This document shows, piece after piece, positions 61,717 to 64,000 of a DNA stretch of 64,000 bases. The notes beneath the pieces are model-generated. The model did not search any database and was not told the DNA's origin. It was given only the letters and a program-made list of their open reading frames with translations. Source of the DNA: Membranipora membranacea (Eukaryota > Bryozoa > Gymnolaemata > Cheilostomatida > Membraniporidae); the NCBI GenBank assembly GCA_914767715.1, contig OU612071.1:23619681-23683680 (forward strand), read 5' to 3'. Position numbers and translations under genes: made by a program. The number at the start of each line of letters is the position of its first letter. Positions within the stretch are counted from its first letter, which is position 1.

Positions 61717-62304
61717 CGCCAATCTTTGGTACTGATTTTAGTAACTCTTGAAGCTGCTGCGATACAACAAACAACATTTCCTTGAATACATTGCCTGCAG
61801 TCAGAAACCACAACTTGACCACATAGGCAGTAGACATCGTGCTTGCGGTCTGGTAATTGATAAAACTGGTAGTAAATGTTTTATGAACTATCATTCAATA
61901 TCTACAAGCAAGACATGGTGTGATATCATTAGGGAATAAATTTGTATTACGTTCAGAGACTATAGATAATATCTATAGTCTCTGTTACGGCTGAAGCTTT
62001 GTCTAGCCAATGCTGAGATTTACAACGGCAGCAGCCAGCAGCGTACACAATAAAAGAGATTTCAATCAAGCAGCCTCAAAAACTAGCATAGTGTAGGATT
62101 ATAACTGATTTATACCTATCATTGTCTTCAGATCATGAAGAGTTTTTAACTGGGAAACCTCATACTCCAATACTAGATCCCTGTTTCCATTTGGCCCACA
62201 GAGCAATGCAGGCAGTTTTTTGATGCCAGCGAGTTTTTTTTAGAGCCTCAGTTTCATCTCTGGCTTGAGCATTTCAACACAATCGACCCCACGACTTTCC
62301 AGCT

Positions 62305-62408
62305 CAGTTTAATGGTCACTGCTTGCCCGTAGTATCATCAGAGACTATAGATAATAGTCTCTGGTATCATACCACAGTTTGCCAGACAAATGCAAACATT
62401 TTTCAATG
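62305..62408. repeat. direct repeat of about 100 bp, copy 2
   Basis: Same orientation as copy 1, about 690 bp away, roughly 94 percent identical by eye. Confidence 0.9.
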
Positions 62409-62573
62409 TCACTGCTCACAAAATATTTCATAGCGTAAGCTTCATATCATAGTTATTCATCGCTATTCATAGCTCTAACCACAACCACAACTACTCATAG
62501 CACTAACCACAATTACTTGTATGGAGATCATCACTTGGACTTCTTGCTGTGTATTTGATCCTGTGATAGCGTG

Positions 62574-62720
62574 TCAAGTATAGCGCAGTGGTATGGCTTT
62601 AGCTTAGAATGCATAAGGTCCTGGGTTCGACTCCCAGGTAGGGCAGGGATTTTTGTGTTTGAGGTAAAAGCTTCAAAACTTCTCATCTTGGACAAAGATC
62701 TGACCTTAACTACACTGTGG
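62574..62720 (+). repeat. tRNA-derived SINE-like sequence
   Basis: A-box-like TAGCGCAGTGGT at 62581 and a perfect B box GGTTCGACTCC at 62624 have tRNA spacing, and the T arm is perfect (CTGGG, TTCGACT loop, CCCAG). The acceptor halves (TCAAGTA and GTAGGGC) do not pair and the anticodon arm is poor, so it is not a working tRNA. A downstream block (AGATCTGACCTTAACTACAC, TGTG) recurs inverted at 51206-51229, consistent with a SINE body. Confidence 0.65.
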
Positions 62721-62848
62721 AGTTCTCAATTGCATAATCAACTCATTGCCGATGAATCTCCACCCTTCAGCAAAGTTAATCCAACCAAATTCAACATTGT
62801 CAAAAAGAATTCAGACCTAAGACGATGAGATCAGATCAACAAACCTAC

Positions 62849-63656
62849 CTCCGCTGTTTACTTCCACCATCGCTGTAGTATTCGTCGCTACCATCTGATG
62901 GCTCTGCCATTTCATATTCAGAATAATCTGAGTCAATGTCTGAATCATCGGACACTAAGAAAAAATGTTCAGATTGGCTCGCTTGATTAGGTAAGAAGTA
63001 TGATTTTACTACATGATAGGTCATCTTGGAAAAAAACTCATATTAAAACTTACAACAGACTCTTTCAGGTTCATGGACTGAAAGCCAATAATGTACCAAT
63101 CCGAACCAAGTATATGTTCGTGATTGCTACCTCCAGATCTATTTTCCAGCGTCTCAAACGCGTCTCTGACGGTTGCTGATAGATCTTCAAGTTCATCCTG
63201 TTCTTCGAAGTCGAAAACTGATAGTGAACCTAAAACAAATTGTCAAAGGTCTTTTTATTCTGCATTTCTTCAATTTGTCAGAATAGTCTAGTTTGAATTG
63301 TTGTTGTAACAAAAATTATCCATAGAAATTATAATTTTTGAGGAGGGTTATTCAAACCTACCGGCTCCCGCGCGAGGTGAAGGCAGTCCCGCTGCTTCAA
63401 CATCATCAAATTCACAAGCTAATGACTGGCCTAAAATAGATGACATCGTTATGGGATCAACTAAGTATAGTTGTTTGAATCCACGCCAACTAACGTAAAA
63501 ATGTACACATGATAGAGATATTATGTAAAGATTAAACTTAAGTATGCATTTTTTTGAGATACGGTAGTAATACTGATCTTATACAGCTACCTGTTTTGCT
63601 GCTCTTGATGGGTTCAAGATGAGGCCCCTGGAAAGGCTGACATAAAGTATTGAAGC
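62849..63656 (-). CDS. acidic - strand protein, four internal exons, partial gene
   Basis: Exons on the - strand: 63656-63591 (FNTLCQPFQGPHLEPIKSSK), 63430-63362 (QSLACEFDDVEAAGLPSPRA), 63229-63131 (SLSVFDFEEQDELEDLSATV, RDAFETLENRSG) and 62954-62849 (SDDSDIDSDYSEYEMAEPSD, GSDEYYSDGGSKQR). The first three are symmetric phase 1-1 and the last is 1-2; donors are GTAGCT, GTAGGT, GTAGCA and GTAGGT. The product is rich in Asp, Glu and Ser, probably disordered, perhaps nuclear. The 5' end lies beyond the window and the 3' exons were not found. It could be the N-terminal part of the conserved-family gene at 49753-51172, but the phase does not let me join them. Confidence 0.6.
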
Positions 63657-63843
63657 CTGTAAAAATTAACACCATGGATTAAGAGAATTTATTTACAAGA
63701 CTCTACTTGGGAACTCATGCAACACACATGCGTTCTTAGCCTAGGTTTGAAGCCGACCAGTGATTTATGTTTGTGGTGGTTGGCTTAGGATAGAACAGGT
63801 GAAAATGAAAAATGTGCCACACTACAAGTCCATTAATGGATTG

Positions 63844-63890
63844 GAATGGAAAAATTACAAGGCTATTACAGCCCTGTAATTTTTCCATTC
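63844..63890. repeat. hairpin with perfect 16-bp arms
   Basis: GAATGGAAAAATTACA (63844-63859) and TGTAATTTTTCCATTC (63875-63890) pair exactly around a 15-nt loop that itself contains GGCT/AGCC. Confidence 0.95.
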
Positions 63891-64000
63891 AAAAAAAGTG
63901 CTGCCTGTTAAATAAAATTACAATATTCTGAATTATCTAGTGTGGTTTTGGAGCTTAAACGCTGGAATTCCACTCCTATGTGCCGAATCCAACCCCAATA

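Noticed and set aside
62574-62645. Functional tRNA gene
   Set aside because: A and B boxes and the T arm fit, but the acceptor stem does not pair and no proper anticodon loop forms.

Overview
The window is eukaryotic and looks like a marine invertebrate animal genome. It is AT-rich, has long introns with GT/AG borders, carries EGF-like exons, and is crowded with mobile-element remains of types common in non-vertebrate animals: hAT/ZBED, THAP-type, MULE-like, Ty3/gypsy, LINE, foldback elements and a tRNA-derived SINE. I cannot name the phylum from sequence alone; a sponge, a cnidarian or an invertebrate deuterostome would all fit. No bacterial operons, rRNA or CRISPR are present.

Left part (1-12.9 kb, + strand): the 3' part of one host gene. 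Twelve exons join in frame, each intron phase matching the next. They encode EGF-like modules, a likely beta-propeller and a hydrophobic, GPI-signal-like C-terminus ending at 12850. Its introns hold a near-perfect foldback (5670-6124) and an old tandem duplication (8389-9700).

Middle part (13-24 kb): a decayed THAP-domain DNA transposon with long terminal inverted repeats (15146-17840), a multiply broken transposase-like gene with an SDRA motif (18516-21185), and next to it a compact, apparently intact three-exon SGNH-hydrolase gene (21785-22757).

24.1-29.0 kb holds a complete Ty3/gypsy element on the - strand, with two 210-bp LTRs, a 5-bp target duplication, primer-binding site and polypurine tract. 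Its gag and pol lie in one frame separated by UGA-CUA-G, but both carry later lesions. A LINE reverse-transcriptase scrap follows.

30-43 kb (- strand): unrecognised exons with good splice sites, a diverged duplication (30.8 and 39.1 kb), a 25-bp minisatellite and a DUF4780-like retroelement ORF1. 44-51 kb (- strand): a broken MULE-like transposase, a family of small foldback elements, a broken RecQ-like helicase, and a broken copy of a conserved uncharacterised gene family.

53.2-60.1 kb is a full-length 6,896-bp hAT element with 14-bp terminal inverted repeats and a perfect 8-bp target duplication. Its six transposase exons are in phase throughout; the only lesion I see is one in-frame TAG inside the BED zinc finger. 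The right edge (60-64 kb) holds palindromes, a duplicated 100-bp block, a tRNA-like SINE head and four exons of an acidic - strand gene that runs off the window.
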